A stretch of 64,000 nt of DNA, from contig NC_064045.1 of NCBI RefSeq assembly GCF_932526225.1, positions 12,890,442 to 12,954,441 of the forward strand, in the 5' to 3' direction. The stretch's first letter is position 1. Every line of letters starts with the position of its first letter. Shown in pieces: positions 33,604 through 45,927 of this stretch. Below the pieces are notes generated by a model that did not search any database, was not told the origin of the DNA, and saw only the letters and a list, made by a program, of their open reading frames with translations. Made by a program: the position numbers and the translations under genes. Origin of the DNA: Nematostella vectensis (Eukaryota > Cnidaria > Anthozoa > Actiniaria > Edwardsiidae).

Positions 33604-35725
33604 ATGCGGATGGGCAGTCCTAAGAAAAAGGTAAGTACTACATAACCTTGATTCGCAGTGCAATTTTTTTTTCGGTCGAGGTTTCTTATTAGAACTCGAA
33701 ATTTTTAAAATAAGCAAGTAAACTTATCAGATCCTTACCAATAACAAAGTCTAGGCTTTTCCGATTCTTCTATTAAAATGTATCATAGCGTTAAGGTCTA
33801 AATTATTTCGCAGCTGCAAAATTCAAATTGTCCTTCTGTGGGGAAACGTTATAAGCTTAGCTTATGATTTGCATTTAAGATTATTGACTTCATTATTCTT
33901 TGCTTATCTCTTGTCACAGTCAAAAAATAAACCAGGCACGTATTTTTTTATTATCTCTTTTCTTTTCAAGTAAAAGAAACAAAAATATATTAAACTAAAT
34001 TAAGCAATGTCCTTTAGCGATTAATAAAAATCTATTTTGCCATTATGTCAAGAAGTATGATTTGTTTTTTATCTTTTGTATCTGGAGGCTTACGTTGTCT
34101 TTGTTTGTAGTTCTAAGTGCCTATATTTTCCGGTATAAAAATAGCCACAAAGGTAATGCAATGCATGAACCTTGGACTAATAGCATGGGAAACAATAGAC
34201 AGTATTATTTTCACAACCTGACCTATATTGTAATGTTTCTAAAGACGTGATATATAATAATAATTACCTATTTTTATAATCCTTAATTGTTCAACACATT
34301 ATCCGAATACAAATCAAAGTATTTCTTATATGAAACTTCGTTTTTAAAAGATATGTAAGCCTTTGTTTATTTCATATGAGAACTTCATAAACACACAAGT
34401 AACACACAAGTATCATGACTTGCTCTAATTCAATGCCAGTTAAAGAAAGAAAACTGTGTGGTCTGCATTTATTTAAAAAAAAAAAATTGATGAATCTAAC
34501 ATTGAAACTGAAAAAAAAAATATTTTCTTTAAAACATAGTTTGAGGTAGGGGGCTACACACCGAATGAACTACACCGAATGAACTCAGGAATTAATTTTC
34601 ACAAAATTTTATTTTCTCCATCAGTAGTAGGAAGTTCTGTAATTTAATAAGAAAGTTAATCTATAAGATTATCCTATTGTGTTCCTGGTGTAGTTGGTCA
34701 TGTATGACTTTTTAACCCTGGAAAAAACCCTGGAAAAATTCTAGATCTTGCTGTCTTTAAAAAAATATTCATAAAACAATTCTAGATTTTGCTGCCTTAT
34801 TGCAAATATTCTACTGCTGTGAAGAGAAATAGTTTGCTGACATTATTGTGGTCTGCTCATGTTTCACCTTTCTTACACAATGCTAGATTGCATCAAATGC
34901 ATGTCTCATGTATTGTTGTCTAGATAAGAAAAAAAAAAGATGTGATTCTAATAAACAGTTTATTTGATTTTTCATTTTCAAATAACTATCATTTTAGGCT
35001 GTAAAATGATTCAGCTATGTTTAGGTTTGTGCTTTTTATATTTCTCTATATTTCTGCCAAATTTTCTAGTATCTGTATTTGAAAAGGTGCCAGTGTGTGT
35101 AAAAGGTCATGACCTTTTTCATATTGGCTAACACAGTCTGCCAGGTAGTCTGGATTAAAATAGCACATGACAAGCTAATATAAATACATGCACCTCTCTC
35201 ATGTCTCATTCATACCATTCCCAGGCAAAGATGTCCAGCAACAGCCCGAGCAGAACACAAACAATCCGACAGTCCAGTGATCTTTACCTCTTCTTGGCCA
35301 ATAACTGGAATAGCCTTGACCTTCAGAAGACAGCAATGCCTCTCCTACACTTTGCTAATCAGTACCCGGGCACTGCGTTATTTTTGGGTATTGTGTCTGG
35401 ACTGTCAGTGCTACCATTGGTACTTTTCATGACTTTTGTGTGCACAACACTGATGTTCACCATTCTTGGGTTCATAATGGTGGAAGGAACATTAATTTCC
35501 ATTGCCTGTTGCTTTCTGGCTGTTACACTGTTTTGTGTCACTTGCATCTCATTGTTTTGTACCACTTGCCTGTTGTTTCTATGGCTTGTTCTCTCTGCAA
35601 GTGGGAATGTCATAGAGAAGATAAAGCAAGCCCTCAAGGTGTCTGTACCAGACCTGAGAAATCAACAAATTCTTCAGGGTCATCAGCCAAAATATGAACT
35701 GCAAGCATATTGGAAAGTGGAGTGA
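33604..35725 (+). CDS. LDAF1: Lipid droplet assembly factor 1 (promethin)-like membrane protein
   Basis: LDAF1/promethin works with seipin in the endoplasmic reticulum to define sites of lipid-droplet formation. The main exon (35225-35725) encodes a short N-terminal helix (LANNWNSLDLQKTAMPLLHF), then a block of about 80 mostly hydrophobic residues with the family-like hairpin pattern (PGTALFLGIVSGLSVLPL, MVEGTLISIACCFLAVTLF, LLFLWLVLSASG), and a short polar tail. The segment GFIMVEGTLIS parallels human GVIILEGLVIS. The exon follows an acceptor (CATTCCCAG, 35224). It can be joined in frame to a small exon 33604-33630 (MRMGSPKKK) with a consensus GTAAGT donor, giving 175 residues. If that exon is untranslated or not used, translation would begin at ATG 35231. 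Family assignment rests on hydrophobic pattern and size, so it is less certain than for the enzymes. Confidence 0.72.
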
Positions 35726-37940
35726 AATAATAAATGAAGACACAACAACACCTTGAATTAATACAAGGAGCTGATTGGCTAAGGGACTGACAAGAACAAT
35801 AGTATCTGATAATGGCTGGTAACAATTGCACAGGGCCTAGTTTTCACTCTGCACAATGCAAACAAACTACTTGATGTGGCTAATAAAAATGAAAGGCATA
35901 AAAATAAGACTAATACTAATGGTTCAAGGTATTTGTTCTCTAATAATTAGCCTATTAGCCGGCTATCCAAGTGGGTTAATTTGGACACAGGCTATTTCAT
36001 TATGAAATTTTCACAGTTTAGAAAAGGACAAAACACTAGAGTATTTCAGTTCTTTATTTTCGTTTGTAGATTTCCATTTGTAACTATGTCTTTATTTGGT
36101 TTAGATTGGCTCACCAACTTTTAGTCTCAAAGTAACTAATAAATCATAGTTATATGAACCCTAGTTATTGGCTCTGGCCTATTTGTGCTTACATATGCGA
36201 TACCTCAGCATAAAAAAAAAAACGTTCCCTAGGCAAATAAAAGTGTGAGTTATTTTTTCTTTATCTTCTCAGTCATGAGCCTTCAGAGTAAACTAAACCC
36301 ATCAGAGTGGTAATAGTTAGGGACTAACAGGAAGGTAACATATTTTTCCTGCTCAAGATTTTTTCGAGGCCAATTGGCTAGCTTGTTTATTTTTTTTGTA
36401 ATGCCGCTCTGTCCTAGCCAAGGGATGCTTGCACAGCCCTCTTGTAGGGGCTGTGCAGTGTATTTTTGAAGAGGGTTTCTTATAAATCAATGAAGGGAGG
36501 GGGGTGAACAACAAAGAATGTATGAAATATTTTGTCATGTAGGGGAAATCTAAAGTCACTCCCCCTCCCCCCCCTCCATCAGCGGGGCCCCTGCTTGCTC
36601 AATTTTTTTGGGGGGGATTATGCTCTAATATATCCTGGGTACAAGCACTCAGTTTGCCTGATTTTTAAATACGGGAACAACGCAAATGCGTGTGAATTTC
36701 CGGAGGCTAATAAACAATACTAATTTTTTTATCTAAAACTCATAAAAAGGTATCAATGTATTTTTTTTCGGTAAAGTTAAAAAATATTGATAAACACGAT
36801 TAAAAGTGTTTTGATCATTATTGTAATTATGCAAGGTGGTGAGAATGATTTTTAGAAACAGGGTGGTAAAAGGTGTTTTGTGAAACAAGATTTGGCCATT
36901 TTTCACTGACGTGAAATCTTTCATTGTGATGTCCGTGAAACGTGATCCACTCTCCCAGTGAAACGAGAGTTAGCACTTTTGAGTATTTGTGAACCGCGAT
37001 TTAGCTTATTTCCGTTATTCTAGTTCAATTATAGTAGTTTTCTTGATGCCGTTTGTTTCAACCCGTGAAACGTGAAAAATTCATTTTTGGTCCGTGAGAA
37101 CGGACCATACCCCCCTTTCCCTCCCGGTGGAAGGAGTGAATATCTCTGAGCAGCTGCAAATTCCTGCTACTAGAAGGAGGGGCCTAGTGAAATATTAATT
37201 GCCTTAAGACCCTTGCAAGCTGTGTATATCTAAATGAAGGATAGACACAAACTTATCCATTGTCACGATATCAAACGCTTGTACTAATGTCGATGGGCGG
37301 TTATATAGACCTGTGTTTTTCTTTACAAATAACATTCTCAGTTTTGGGTTTTTTTCCATTACAAGGTTTCATTTAGTTTTTAAATCTTCTGATATTTATG
37401 TTGTCAATGTAAGTCGCCACACGCTGTTTGAATAGACCCTGCTTTTTTCCAACCGAAAATCGTGACCACGGAGAATAAATATAAAATATTCATCACGAAA
37501 TACTGAAATACTGCAAACTGTAAAAATCGTGGACAAAATCGTGTGAGAGGAAATGTGTGAACGAACTTGAAGGTAATTTCTTAAAAAAGGTTTATCATGT
37601 TAAGTGATAAAAAACTCACTTCTTGACTTATTCTAAATTTTGAAAATTTGAAATTATTTAGTAGACCTAGGAGGCAAAAGTATCAATAAGGGAACCAATT
37701 GGTGCAAAGACTTCCGCTCTGATAATCGAACATTTTGAGACCTAAACCAATTAATGAATGCATTGTCTACTACATCAAAGTCCAAGAGGCGGGCATATGG
37801 GAAATGAAAAGTTTTTATTGGCGGGTTCAAACGAAAATATTATATTTTTAGAAGACATATTTAAAGCTTTTACATGTTAAACAAGATCACATTTTCCGAA
37901 GACAAACGCGGAAAGGGTTCTCGATTTTTCTTAAACCGGA
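35726..37940. other. Intergenic region downstream of LDAF1
   Basis: The stop codon is followed at once by AATAATAAATG and at 35881 by AATAAAAATG, either of which could serve polyadenylation of LDAF1. The rest is AT-rich with a short CCCTCCCCCCCCTCC tract (36563-36577) and a G run (36610). Between 36880 and 37120 the phrase 'GTGAAACGTGA' recurs in variants. No gene recognised. Confidence 0.5.
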
Positions 37941-38348
37941 ATGGCAGGAAAGATGTTCTCAGGCATGGTTAATTTGGAAGATAGTTTTGGACATAGCGAA
38001 GAGCAAGATAGCGAGCTTCAGCGGACTACTGAGAAAATTGGTGATGAAATCAAAGGACAACGAGAAAGGGTCGCTTCGTTCACAGGCGAACAATATCCAC
38101 AACCGCCGAAAGAAAAACCTCATTCGCGCTGGGATGACTTCAAAAAACACTTTGAGTTCGAGAAAAGCTCGAATGCATCAAGTGAAGGGCTCGGGCAATT
38201 CTCGCTGCTGTCCGGAAACAGCGGAAACTCGCCGAAAAAGAGTCGACAACAAACGTCGGGTGGGTCGTCTTTGCCGTCTTTCCCATCGCTTGGTTCTTCG
38301 AAAAAAGACTCTAGCTCGACCTTCTGGGGACTCGGCGGGAAAAGGTGA
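37941..38348 (+). CDS. Unrecognised 135-residue Ser-rich protein
   Basis: An uninterrupted frame from ATG 37941 to TGA 38346-38348. I do not recognise the family. The composition is polar and coding-like: an acidic N-terminus (NLEDSFGHSEEQDSE), a charged middle that could be helical (TTEKIGDEIKGQRERVASF), a conserved-looking RWDDFKKHFEFEK, then a Ser/Gly-rich tail ending STFWGLGGKR. No signal peptide or membrane segment, so probably cytosolic or nuclear. An overlapping second frame (37987-38412) looks like a shadow because its composition is less balanced. The local GC content is higher than in the flanks, supporting coding. It may be a single-exon gene or a terminal exon. Confidence 0.6.
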   Translation: MAGKMFSGMVNLEDSFGHSEEQDSELQRTTEKIGDEIKGQRERVASFTGEQYPQPPKEKPHSRWDDFKKHFEFEKSSNASSEGLGQFSLLSGNSGNSPKKSRQQTSGGSSLPSFPSLGSSKKDSSSTFWGLGGKR

Positions 38349-40534
38349 AATGGAAACGTTAAAAGGGACTGCGGGAAAGTGGATTGAGAGAAGCTTGAAG
38401 GATGCAAAATGACACTACAAAACGTCTATCTCGGATTGGGATTAGGTTTAGAAACACAAATTTTATTTTACTTAACTAGACAGTATTATAAGCGTTTTGT
38501 TACAAAATTAATGGCCTACTATTTACAACAATACTCCACTGGTGATCTTAGAGCAAATTAGAGGGGTAAATCAAAACAGCACAAAGTTTGATCAATTATG
38601 TAATGGGAAATACTAAAAAATCAATGACACAGTTCATAGCTGAGATCCAAAGTCTAATAAAATACAAATAAATTGTGGCATGCTGTTGAAAAGCAAAACA
38701 AAAAATCCAAGCTGATGTTAACACACTGTGACGCCCCCAAAACAAAATCGCGATTTGAGAAAAAAAATAAAAATAAAGAAAAAAAAAACTAACCCAATTT
38801 CTACACCAGGAAAAAAAAAAAAAAAAAAAAAAACACTAAAAGCATGCGTTGTCCCACTCAAATTTCTAATTGTCAGATTTTTTTTGTCGTTTTCGTGTTG
38901 TGGTCACGCTGTAACATTTTCGTGCTAGATTTTAAGATATGCGCTTGGGTGCTAAAAAAGGACCAAGGTAAATTCCAATGCTCTCTTTTTCTTGGTGGAA
39001 TAAAAATTAATCACAATCGAGAATATATTTATCGAATGTCGGTGTCGGTAGTATTTTTGTTTGAGGAAAGGAACGTTAATATCGTTTGATCCAATATCGC
39101 AGCAAAAATAGCTGTGGTTTAGGTGCTAGATATGACAAATAGTGCAAAATAAACCCCTACTATCTTCTCAGGGGGTTGTATGAGCGCTGGTCATCATGTC
39201 AAGGCCAAAGCCAGATTAAGCCCAAGGGAGAACGCGCATACATGTTATCGCTTAGAGTTGGCTTTATTGAAACCAAAGAGAAATGGATTATAAAATAGCA
39301 ATCATTTTATCGCTTAGAGTAGGCTTTATTGAAACCAAAGGGAAATAGATCATAAAATAGCAATCATTTTCTAAGTGTGTAAAAAACCAACAGTTTCATG
39401 GTAACAAAATAGGATTGAGGGGGTTCTGGATACCCGCTATCTGACTCATCGGTCTATTACCGAATCACTGACAATGGCTCATGCTATGCTTTCATGTTGG
39501 GAGCCTCATCCTTCGACTTCAACGTAAAAAGCCAAAACACTACAAATCCGGAGATAAAAGGAAGACATAAAAGGCATCTAAATTGATCACTCTAATAATT
39601 GAGAGAGCATGCAGTCTGGAGATGCGAAATCTCATAGGAAGGGCGACATTCAAAATGGCGACACAACTTGTATAGATCGAAGTGTAATAAATGAACTAGA
39701 AACGTCCCCAACACACGGGTCACTTAAACACAGAAAGCCAAAATGAAAAAAATGGCAAGAATATAGAATAATTTTTCTTTCTTTCGGGTAGTGCTCTTCC
39801 CTTCAAACACAAGGACTAATCTTCTACCTACGGCCGTAAATACACGAGCGCGCACGTGTTTTGCCTCACCCACCTCGTGCCAGTCCTCCGACAAGCTCCT
39901 CACTAGCGTCAAGGACTAAGATTTAGAGTTTTGATGTACAAGCATTTTAATAATCTTCTTATGTACAATAAATAAACTATTTTTTTTTTAACATAGAATA
40001 AATAACTTGAAATCTATTGGCTAAATGTTTTATAGCTCCTCTAGGCGTATAACCACTATCAGATTTAGTCATAATCATGTTTCTTTGTAATTAATATTTA
40101 AAAATTTTCCCTTGGGTTCACACAAATGGCGTACAGTAAACATTTGCTGACAATATCAGTCATGAAAATCGTAACAATGTCGATAAGGGTTGCAAACACA
40201 GTTTACCCTATATTAGCTTTGTCTATGAATAAACAAGTTTGTTTACAAGTTAACAAACTAATTGGATATTCAATCTTCACAGTAGACAAACACATATACA
40301 TTAGCGAAAAATCAGTGAAACAATACCATAACACAATATGTTGAGTTTATCCCTTACCATGTTAATTCACGATTTTAAATGAGGTTTGACTTTTGGAAAC
40401 AGAAATATCATTTTGTAAAAGCACTAGTGGATAAGACACTTATGTCATTCTTCTATTTTAACGGTCAAGATGCAAAAGATTAATTGTCATCGTACCCACG
40501 ATCGTACCCCTTGGTCGAGTTGAAACTTTATCAA
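38349..40534. other. Intergenic region
   Basis: Contains an A-rich tract (38755-38835), a 62-bp tandem duplication starting TTATCGCTTAGAG (39245-39368, two copies), and AT-rich sequence. A minus-strand frame near 39912-39724 ends in a hydrophobic stretch (LFYILAIFFILAFCV) but has no ATG start. No gene is called. Confidence 0.5.
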
Positions 40535-43500
40535 TTATTCTCCAAGGAATTTGCAGTGAAGTCGCTCTGAAGAACCTGAAATAAAGACAACATGACACAG
40601 TTAGTGACACTGACCTCACCCATCTAAAATTCATTTCTTTAAGAGAATTTAATAATATAAGTAATATATTACAGTATAAGTAATAGATTACAGAGTGGTT
40701 TTCAAAATCCCGTGAAATACCATTTACTTTATTTAGTACTAATACACTGTAATGTCTTTGTTATCTTTGGCTCTAGCTTGACTATTTTACTTTAACAATC
40801 ACATTTTGTTACACACGATTTTGAAAACCACTCTAAGATGCTTGTCTGTGTATAGCCCAGGTTATGTGAGAAAGCATCTATTCCAATAGGCTTATTTTGG
40901 TCGCATTATTCTCATAGCCATAAGAAGTCTCAAATTATTGGGGTTGGGGGCAAACATTAAGAGAACAATGGGGGCACAGCCATTTCCCTACTGGTAATTG
41001 TTTTATGATTTTTGAAAATATTTGGGGGAAGGGCACGTGATTGAGTTGGCACAAAAGAAAGCTTGGTTCAGTAATCATAGCTGCAGAAGTTCCCACACTA
41101 CCTGGATATTCCTGGTTGTCATAGCAACTGATAACCCACTCGCATTCTGTTGTTGACTCCATTCTATTAGAAAAAGGCATGAGTCAATCTTTATTAATTT
41201 CATGGATATCCTGCCAAAACAAACATGACTATCATCCAACAACATGACACCTTTTGCTTAGAACAACCTCCAAATGTTGTTTCTTCTTACAATAAAAAGG
41301 GTACTAGTGGTTCTCTACTGGTACATGGGCATAACTCAACCAGGATTGGCTGATTGATATGGGAAAAGCATAGAATTTGAAGATACCTAGAAATGACGCA
41401 CTTTTGGCCGCTAAGAGGAGGTGCGTACACCTGTGCACCCTCCTGTGTACCATATTTACTCACGTATAAATAATACACACTTATTTCACGCCAAAATAGC
41501 CTTCGAAAACGGGGTCCATATTATACATGAAACTTTTACTTGGTATGTTAAAAAATTTCATAACAATAAAAAACAATCTTTCTCTAGCTTGAAACGTTAA
41601 AAGGACTTCATTTTTTTAAATAATATAGATTCTAAAATACTTTTTCTCATAGAATATTTTTTCTCCCCGCTAAAGTTAGAATTCCATACACAAAAATGAA
41701 TTATTTTCTCACCATCAGACACAGGCCCGGGCGAGTTCACTTCTTGCATAACTTATCAACATTCTCAAGTTGAAAATCAAGAATTGGGAGTTAAATATCA
41801 CCAGCAGAGTTTGAGAGTTGGTTTACAGGCTTCTAGCAGCACGTTTAATGTTTGATCACTTTCTTTTCTTGTTGAATTCTATGCCCAGAAAGTTAATCAC
41901 CCCAGGTGATTTTCCCAAAAAAGGTGCATAATACACATATGTGCGTATTATACATGAGTAAAAACGGTACATGCCTGCTGCACATAAAGCTTAAATATCT
42001 CAGGCCTACCACTTCGTTCAGGATGGTATCCCTCCTTTGAGAAATCCTTGGTTCAGGGGTAGCAGAAATGTCACAAATGGTGTATAGAGGGGATGGGGGA
42101 GGGGGGCTCAGGTGCCCAAATGGTTGTATAATGTATCTGATTGCATCCTTTAGTCTGAAATACTAGAATTCACATGCAAGAAAATGTCACCTGTTCAAAA
42201 TAGTGGGGGCACCACCCCCCTGTTCATCCCCATCTGCTGCCCAGGTGGTAAGTTAGTATTTGTAGGGTAGAGTACATGAAGATAAGGGGCACACAAGGCT
42301 ACTTCTCTTACCTGACCAGAGCACTTCCCAAACTATCACCATTTGAATCCCTCTCTATGTTGCACACCAAGACATTGCCATAGAGTTGGAGAAGCTCTTT
42401 GAGATCCTATTATAATATGAAACATAAAATGAGAAATGATAGTCTCTGCTAAGTTAATTATAAGAAGTACACGAATGAAAAAGCACCACTCTGCCAATTG
42501 TCCTCTGTGTTGTGATGATCATTTATCAAATTTAAATTATGAAAAACTAAACAAGGAAAAGCTGATGTGAGAACTTACTTTTTCCTGGATACCTTTCGGA
42601 AGGTTCTGAATAATAAGGTCTTTACCATCGGATGCGACATCATTCTACAGTAGAAAAGAAAGGATTTTAAAAGGGTTTGGGATCATCAGCAAAGTTTCCA
42701 AAAGCTGAATCAAAACTAAAACAAAATTAAATTTTAGCAATAATAACTTTACATTTCACAAAACTTGGAAGAAGAAAAAGTGTGGGGGTATTATAATATA
42801 GATATGTTGTTTTCCAACAAAACATAAGCTGACGCAAACCAGTATATTTATAAGAGGTATCATTCATTCTCTCATACAGAGACATGTCATGGTAAATTTG
42901 CCAGAAAGAAGTTCCGATACTTCATAACCAATATTTAATAGCAAGGAAATCTACTTGCTTGAAATAGTTGAAGGAAATGGTTCTTTTCCATGTTTTGATG
43001 TTGTGTGGGAGTGTAAAAGACTTGTTCTTACTGGCATCCTTTAAAGTCCATATAACCTTTCAGAGTTGATAGACTTTGTCAATTCTTTATATTTTCATCT
43101 TCCAAATGGTATGTGGTTCTTATGGACCCTATAAAACATGTGTTCGCGCGAATAACTCAAATATGTAACATTGAGGTGTTTTGGTCAACCTTCGGGAAAA
43201 AGGCCATGAACTGAAAGGCCCGGGTCCAGTCATTTGTGATGTAGATCGAGATGTCAACCAAGAGATAATATATGCGCGCGCTAAACCGGTTCCCGTTTTC
43301 ATGTCTTCTTAGTTATTGCTGAAGAACGTTGGGTGGTTACAACTTTTACCGCCATCTTTATATCTCAACCTGGTAGTCAAATGATTATTTAACTTCAGGA
43401 AACAAATCTGAAAAATTTAGCAGATATTTTTTAGTCTTTGAATTGTTTTTGCATTGTGCGCGCGTGCTGCATTCGCAATCAAGAATGGCGACATTCTCAC

Positions 43501-44738
43501 GAGCGCACTCTGTTTTTGAAACCTACAACAAAACAATATTTTCTTTTCTCGCATACAATTCTCGACTTTAAATTATTCTTTATTGCTTTATTGTGGGTAG
43601 CATTGCAATAGAAAACAATTCGCCAATATTTTGTGGCATTGCCGTCTCTGAATTTTAATGGATTTAAGGGAAATACGTTTTTCCCGCCAAAACTTGGAAT
43701 TATTTACTCGATTCAATCTCCTTTCGCACGGCCAGGAAAATTTTCAAAGATCTGTAGAAAATTCAAATTTTAATCAAATTCAATTCCCTTTTCAGAATTT
43801 GAAAGTTTATCTATGCTTTGTTTTGGCTAGATTGATATAAGTGAAAGGTTTTAAGAACTTTAATTAAATGCTATTTTACCTGTTGGGGGCCCTTTGGCAT
43901 CTGGCCATTGCTAGATTTTTCGTGGAACGTCTCTTCATCATCTTCCCATCTCATGCTTTCAGACACAGGCAATGATGGCCAGGCTAAATCAGAATCTGTC
44001 TCTTTCTTGTTTGTCTTAGCTGATTTGTTATCTTTCTTTCGCTTTGACTGTGATTGTACTGTTTTGATTGGGTAGCCTGTGCCTTTGGTGGCTGGTGTGG
44101 TCAATGATGGAAATGCTGTCTTCTACAATTGAAGCAAGTAATAGCTAAAGTCTTGACAATTTGTTAAATGGCTATGAGTTCTAGAGATCTTCATAAATCC
44201 ATGTAACAGGGGATTACACAATAAGAATACAAGGCTAGACCCCTCACAAAATGCCCAATACCTCAGCTCAAAATAAAATTGGAATACCTAATGCCCCCAA
44301 TAAGAATGCAAAATTAAGGCTAGACCCCCTTCACTAAATGTTTTATAGCTCAAATGATTGGAATAACGCTCCCCCCCCCCCCTCATCACACACACATAAT
44401 CCCTGACCTCCACTCCCCCCCCCCCCTCCTCCACCATTTGACAAACATCTACCAACCGAGAATATTTCATGCCTCTGTCCTGGTCTCTCGCGCGGAATTC
44501 TCGCGGGTCCTGCGTGTCCCAACGCGCGCGCTTTTATTTCTTCGCCTCTTCCTCGCGATCTTCCAGCCTTTCCATCGTCGACGCCACCAAACGCTCGCTT
44601 GGGTAGACGGAGTTTGTTCAAGTCCAACGGGATTTTACCCCGGGCTCGACCGACAGGAGCTATATCGATTTGGTCCAATGGAGGTTTCGAGAGAATCACT
44701 TCTGTGTAGTAGTCTTCGTCGAACTCGTCGTCCGCCAT
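40535..44738 (-). CDS. Unrecognised protein with C-terminal RRM-like domain
   Basis: Six phase-matched exons: 44738-44457, 44122-43880, 42644-42579, 42406-42312, 41163-41102 and 40575-40535; 262 residues. I do not recognise an orthologue. The acidic start (MADDEFDEDYYTEVILSKPP) is followed by a basic, Arg/Gly-containing region and a Lys-rich, Ser-rich linker with SKRKKDNKSAKTNKK, a possible nuclear signal. The last about 80 residues fit an RNA recognition motif: strand 1 LIIQNLP (185-191), helix QEKDLKELLQLYG, strand 2 NVLVCNIERD, strand 3 GSALVRME, then ECEWVISCYDNQEYPG and the final LHCKFLGE. The RNP1-like strand lacks the usual aromatic residues, so RNA binding may be weak or replaced by protein contact. 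The exon 1 donor (GTTGGT) is poor and is chosen for phase. Head-to-head with the IPPI gene. Confidence 0.72.
40692..40834. mobile_element. 143-bp MITE with perfect 18-bp inverted ends
   Basis: Left AGAGTGGTTTTCAAAATC and right GATTTTGAAAACCACTCT are exact reverse complements. AT-rich interior, no coding. It lies in the last intron of the RRM-like gene. The target duplication is not clear. Confidence 0.82.
41447..41970. mobile_element. MITE with GTACCATATTTACTC ends
   Basis: The left end GTACCATATTTACTCACGTA (continuing TAAATAATACACAC) mirrors the right end GTGCGTATTATACATGAGTA (continuing AAAACGGTAC). The inverted ends are about 30 bp long and imperfect. The 524-bp interior lacks a transposase frame. 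It lies in an intron of the RRM-like gene. Confidence 0.75.
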
Positions 44739-45096
44739 GTTAAATTTTCAGCCACAGGTAAACCGCGTGATGCATTTGAAAATCAAAACAGGTAGCCCGT
44801 AGTATAGTAAAAGGCACTTGGTCGAAATTTACCACAGGGAACCCAAAATAATTTTTACATACCCGAAGATAGCGACTGTGTGCTGGTGGCGTTAATTCTT
44901 TCTCGTTGGCTGGCTACATTATTAATGTCATCATGATCTATAAATAAAATCTGCCATAATCCCAGCCACCTAAATGGAGACTTTTATAAAATTTAAACAT
45001 CGAAGCACTGGCTTCCCCAAACAATGAAAAAGAAAGGGAAGATTTAAAGCAATTTTTATCAGTTCTATATACCTGCAACGAATTTCCAAAGTCAAA
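44739..45096. promoter_or_regulatory. Divergent promoter region of the RRM-like and IPPI genes
   Basis: 358 bp separate two start codons facing away from each other. The first RRM-gene exon is markedly GC- and CG-rich, unlike the AT-rich spacer. No TATA box is convincing. Inferred from layout only. Confidence 0.45.
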
Positions 45097-45927
45097 ATGA
45101 TGCTCGTGGTTGTTTTGCTCGTATCTTTTAAAGAGGTGAGTCGAATTCGATTACAGAAATCATCTCTATTTTAATTGCTCACAGATCGTAAGATGCATCG
45201 TTGTTCATAGATAGAGCTGTACCCTGTAAACGGGCAATTAGACGTGATTCATCAATTGGTAGACGATGAGTTGCAGGCAACATCGCGGCAACCAAGCGCT
45301 GGTTTCTATCGAGTACCACCAACAGCAACCAATCAGAGCGCGGTTCACTCGGGCGAAATGCTGGCGCAAGATACATTTGTAAAGAAAGTGCAAGACATGA
45401 TAAAGAATTTAACAAAACAACAAGATAGTGGGGAAAATATATCAAAAGTGAACATGGTAAAAACCAAGTCATTTTTGAGGCCAACGGCGATACCACCGAT
45501 TGAAAAATTTTTCGTGACAGCTTCGCCTACATCACGAATTCAGCCGATTGGGAACCGACTGTATGGGTTTGTAGAGCCGAGCTCTATTCCACCTATCAGC
45601 GACCAGATGATAGAAATCGGGAAAATACCACCGATTGCGGATTTGCCAAGTAGGAATGTTATCGGGAGTGTAAAGGGTAAAGATTTCAAGAGACTCTTAC
45701 TCAAGCGTACAACACGTTATTTGAGAGGACAAATTTTCAGATTTTCGGCGAAAAGAGTATTTATTCCTCCACCACCGCCTATAAAACTAGAAAGTCTTAA
45801 ACCTTTATTGGAACTCGAGCCTTTTCAGAAAACGAAAGACATAGAAAACATCAAGCAACAAGTTGTGAAAATTAAGAAAGTACCAGAGGTGGACCCGATA
45901 CAGAACCATCTAGAACAAACTGAATAA
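45097..45927 (+). CDS. Unrecognised, probably secreted protein with IPPI repeats
   Basis: Two exons, 45097-45135 and 45211-45927, joined in phase 0; 251 residues. The first exon encodes only MMLVVVLLVSFKE, a short hydrophobic segment that could be a signal peptide, and ends in a consensus GTGAGT donor. The second follows TGTTCATAG. The mature part has a helix-prone segment (DTFVKKVQDMIKNLTKQQ) and four similar motifs: IPPI (107-110), IQPI (123-126), IPPI (139-142) and IPPI (152-155). A Lys/Arg-rich stretch (FKRLLLKRTTRYLRG), IPPPPPIKLE and a Lys/Glu-rich end follow. Without splicing the frame lacks a good ATG, which favours the two-exon model. No family is recognised and there are no Cys-rich domains. 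The last 26 bases of the coding region belong to a 64-bp tandem repeat. Confidence 0.65.

Noticed and set aside
37987..38412. 141-residue frame overlapping the 135-residue protein
   Set aside because: Alternative frame of the same region with less natural composition; the 37941 frame has the better start and motif structure.
39724..39912. Small minus-strand frame ending in a hydrophobic, tail-anchor-like segment
   Set aside because: No ATG start; it would need an unsupported upstream exon, and no homologue is recognised.
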